DNA of 64,000 bases from DASQUK01 sp963756425 (GTDB lineage: Bacteria > Actinomycetota > Acidimicrobiia > Acidimicrobiales > VFJN01). The position numbers and the translations under genes were made by a program. Positions 62,833 to 64,000 of the stretch are shown piece by piece. The stretch spans positions 190,479 through 254,478 of the forward strand of contig CAVWNW010000001.1 in the NCBI GenBank assembly GCA_963756425.1. Direction: 5' to 3'. The number at the start of each line of letters is the position of its first letter. The first letter of the stretch is position 1. The notes under the pieces were generated by a model. That model saw nothing but the letters and a program-made list of their open reading frames with translations, was not told where the DNA came from and searched no databases.

Positions 62833-62833
62833 G

Positions 62834-63250
62834 TCAGCTCCCGACAGGCTCGAAGGCGAATGTGAGGACCTCGACGCCGTCGGCGTCGACGTAGAAGGGA
62901 ACAATCTGCAACTCGACCTCCATGCCGAAGTCGAGCCGAGCTGGATCACTCTCGGTCAGGCGGGCTTCGACCCGCACCACGTCATCGAGCTGCACGAGCC
63001 CGACGCCGAAAGGCTGGAAGTTCTCGCCGGTGGCGTCGCCTGCGAACGGAACGACCGGTGGGAAGCCCTGGGTCGTCCACGACACGAGGGTCCCGCGCCG
63101 GGGGAGAAGGATCTCTGCCATCGTCCCAGGGCACCGCGGGCAGTGCGATTGCACCGGGAACGTCACCGCCCCGCACCGCTCGCACCGGCTGCCTATCAGC
63201 TGGGGTTCGTCGGCCGGCCACGTGAAGACGTCAGCGAGCGGCTTCTGCAT
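62834..63250 (-). CDS. DUF35 zinc-ribbon/OB-fold protein
   Basis: A 138-residue protein. Zinc ribbon CERCGAVTFPVQSHCPRC (about 23-40), then an OB fold (GTLVSWTTQGFPPV, FGVGLVQLDDVVRVEARL). DUF35 proteins bind acyl-CoA and form complexes with SCP2-type thiolases (as ChsH2 with Ltp2) or MaoC-like hydratases. The stop is one base from the thiolase start, so co-translation and a complex are likely. ATG 63250 start. Confidence 0.85.
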   Translation of the reverse strand: MQKPLADVFTWPADEPQLIGSRCERCGAVTFPVQSHCPRCPGTMAEILLPRRGTLVSWTTQGFPPVVPFAGDATGENFQPFGVGLVQLDDVVRVEARLTESDPARLDFGMEVELQIVPFYVDADGVEVLTFAFEPVGS

Positions 63251-63286
63251 TCCTGCCCTCCCTCTCTTGAAGCCTCGTCAACTGGC

Positions 63287-64000
63287 TCAGCGGAACTGTA
63301 ACGACGCCGAGGTGATCGCTCGGCCGTCCTCGCCCTCGTCTCGGAGCAGGACCCGTGCGGCGACGAGGTCGTGGTCACCGGTGGTGACTTCTGTCGAGGT
63401 ACGGAACGGACCGGTCTTGCCGCGGGCGAGGAACATCACGTGCGAGGACAGGGCCTCGAGCTGGTCGGTGCCGACCACCTGCGCCGCCGCGTCGAGCGCG
63501 GCCGTCTCGAGGATCACGAGCTGTGGACCGAGGTGGAGGGCAGCGTCGGGCGACGCCAGCTCCTCGGCCAGCTTCCCGAGCTCCCAATCACCGTCGTCGC
63601 GACGGCGACCCCCGAAGACCTCCCAGAGGGGTGGGAGATCCGGTGAGTCGATGACCTCGATGGACCGGGTGTCCATCTTCCCCAGCCCTTCGGGGGGCTG
63701 GCCGATGTCGACGCCTTGACCTTCGGTGAGGGCGAGGACCCGTGCGGGGTCGTCGGCGTCGAGGATCCGCGACCGGCTGTAGCTGAACTGCCGGCCACGC
63801 TTGAGGACCTCGGACCGCACCTGGATCCTGGCCACGCCACGGCCCTGGTCGAGCACCTGGCAGGAATGGATCACCGGGTTCGGCACAGCCTCCAGATCCG
63901 ACATGCCACCCTCGGGGGCACAGATGCCGAGCGTGGCGATGAGCAGCCCGCCAGAGGCGTTGCGCATGTCGTGGCGCAACGTGACGATGTCATCTGACGA
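63287..64000 (-). CDS. Hotdog-fold thioesterase-like protein (5' end outside window)
   Basis: The frame is open from the right edge to the stop at 63287, about 237 codons. NASGGLLIATLGICAPEGG resembles the central helix of PaaI/4HBT hotdogs and VRSEVLKRGRQFSYSRSRIL the following strands. The C-terminal half (MFLARGKTGPFRTSTEV) may be a second hotdog. It probably binds or hydrolyses acyl-CoA in the same operon as the DUF35 and thiolase genes. Confidence 0.65.
   Translation of the reverse strand, partial: SSDDIVTLRHDMRNASGGLLIATLGICAPEGGMSDLEAVPNPVIHSCQVLDQGRGVARIQVRSEVLKRGRQFSYSRSRILDADDPARVLALTEGQGVDIGQPPEGLGKMDTRSIEVIDSPDLPPLWEVFGGRRRDDGDWELGKLAEELASPDAALHLGPQLVILETAALDAAAQVVGTDQLEALSSHVMFLARGKTGPFRTSTEVTTGDHDLVAARVLLRDEGEDGRAITSASLQFR

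Overview
The window is high-GC, almost fully coding DNA that reads as an actinobacterial chromosome. The support is two WhiB-family regulators, a SenX3/RegX3-type two-component pair after a pst operon, a MoxR ATPase and VWA protein resembling the mycobacterial Rv0958/Rv0959 pair, a BioB gene followed directly by a Cys-rich BsaP-like gene, and DUF2342, PDZ-Lon and UPF0182 genes known to cluster in Actinobacteria. Acidimicrobiia is my best guess for the class; that is inference, and there is no rRNA to confirm it.

Layout. 1-12.4 kb: a partial GH2 glycosidase, a CtpE-like P-type ATPase, a sigma/anti-sigma pair, MoxR and VWA genes flanking a GH1-like gene and a DsbA-family gene, a Thr-rich membrane protein and a macro-domain protein. 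12.4-17.4 kb: two whiB genes, a formiminotransferase-like gene, tatA and a broken DUF4062/STAND ATPase. 17.4-22.5 kb: ppk, rmuC, a lipoprotein esterase and a NUDIX hydrolase. 22.5-32 kb: a phosphate regulon (phoX, pstS, pstC, pstA, pstB, phoU, surE, sensor kinase, response regulator) with 11-nt-spaced GTTCACC Pho boxes before pstS. 32-50 kb: an MFS transporter, DUF2342 metalloprotease, an SDR, a degenerate HtrA-like protein, moaE, an mreB-like gene, bioB with a BsaP-like gene, adenosine deaminase, a HEAT-repeat protein, a PDZ-Lon protease, a DivIVA-like protein with a phage MuF-like C-terminus, and UPF0182. 50.1-53.3 kb: initiator tRNA-Met followed by an integration scar (integrase fragment, HEPN protein with a small coupled gene, a membrane protein, an IS481-like remnant). 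53.3-64 kb: a methyltransferase, then a CoA-ester catabolic cluster (double-hotdog protein, three crotonases, acyl-CoA dehydrogenase, acyl-CoA ligase, an unknown protein and, on the opposite strand, a thioesterase-like protein, a DUF35 protein and a thiolase).

How they work together. The pho block covers phosphate release (PhoX), uptake (PstSCAB), signalling (PhoU, kinase, regulator) and, nearby, polyphosphate storage (Ppk). The final cluster looks like activation and beta-oxidation-type or side-chain degradation of a carboxylic acid, with a thiolase/DUF35 pair of the type seen in steroid side-chain cleavage. Substrate unknown.

Quality warning. At least nine genes carry 13 apparent single-base frame breaks, many in G or C runs. 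Several lie in conserved operons, so sequencing or assembly indels are more likely than nine independent pseudogenes. No CRISPR array, rRNA or intact mobile element was seen, and no gene-free stretch exceeds 300 bases.
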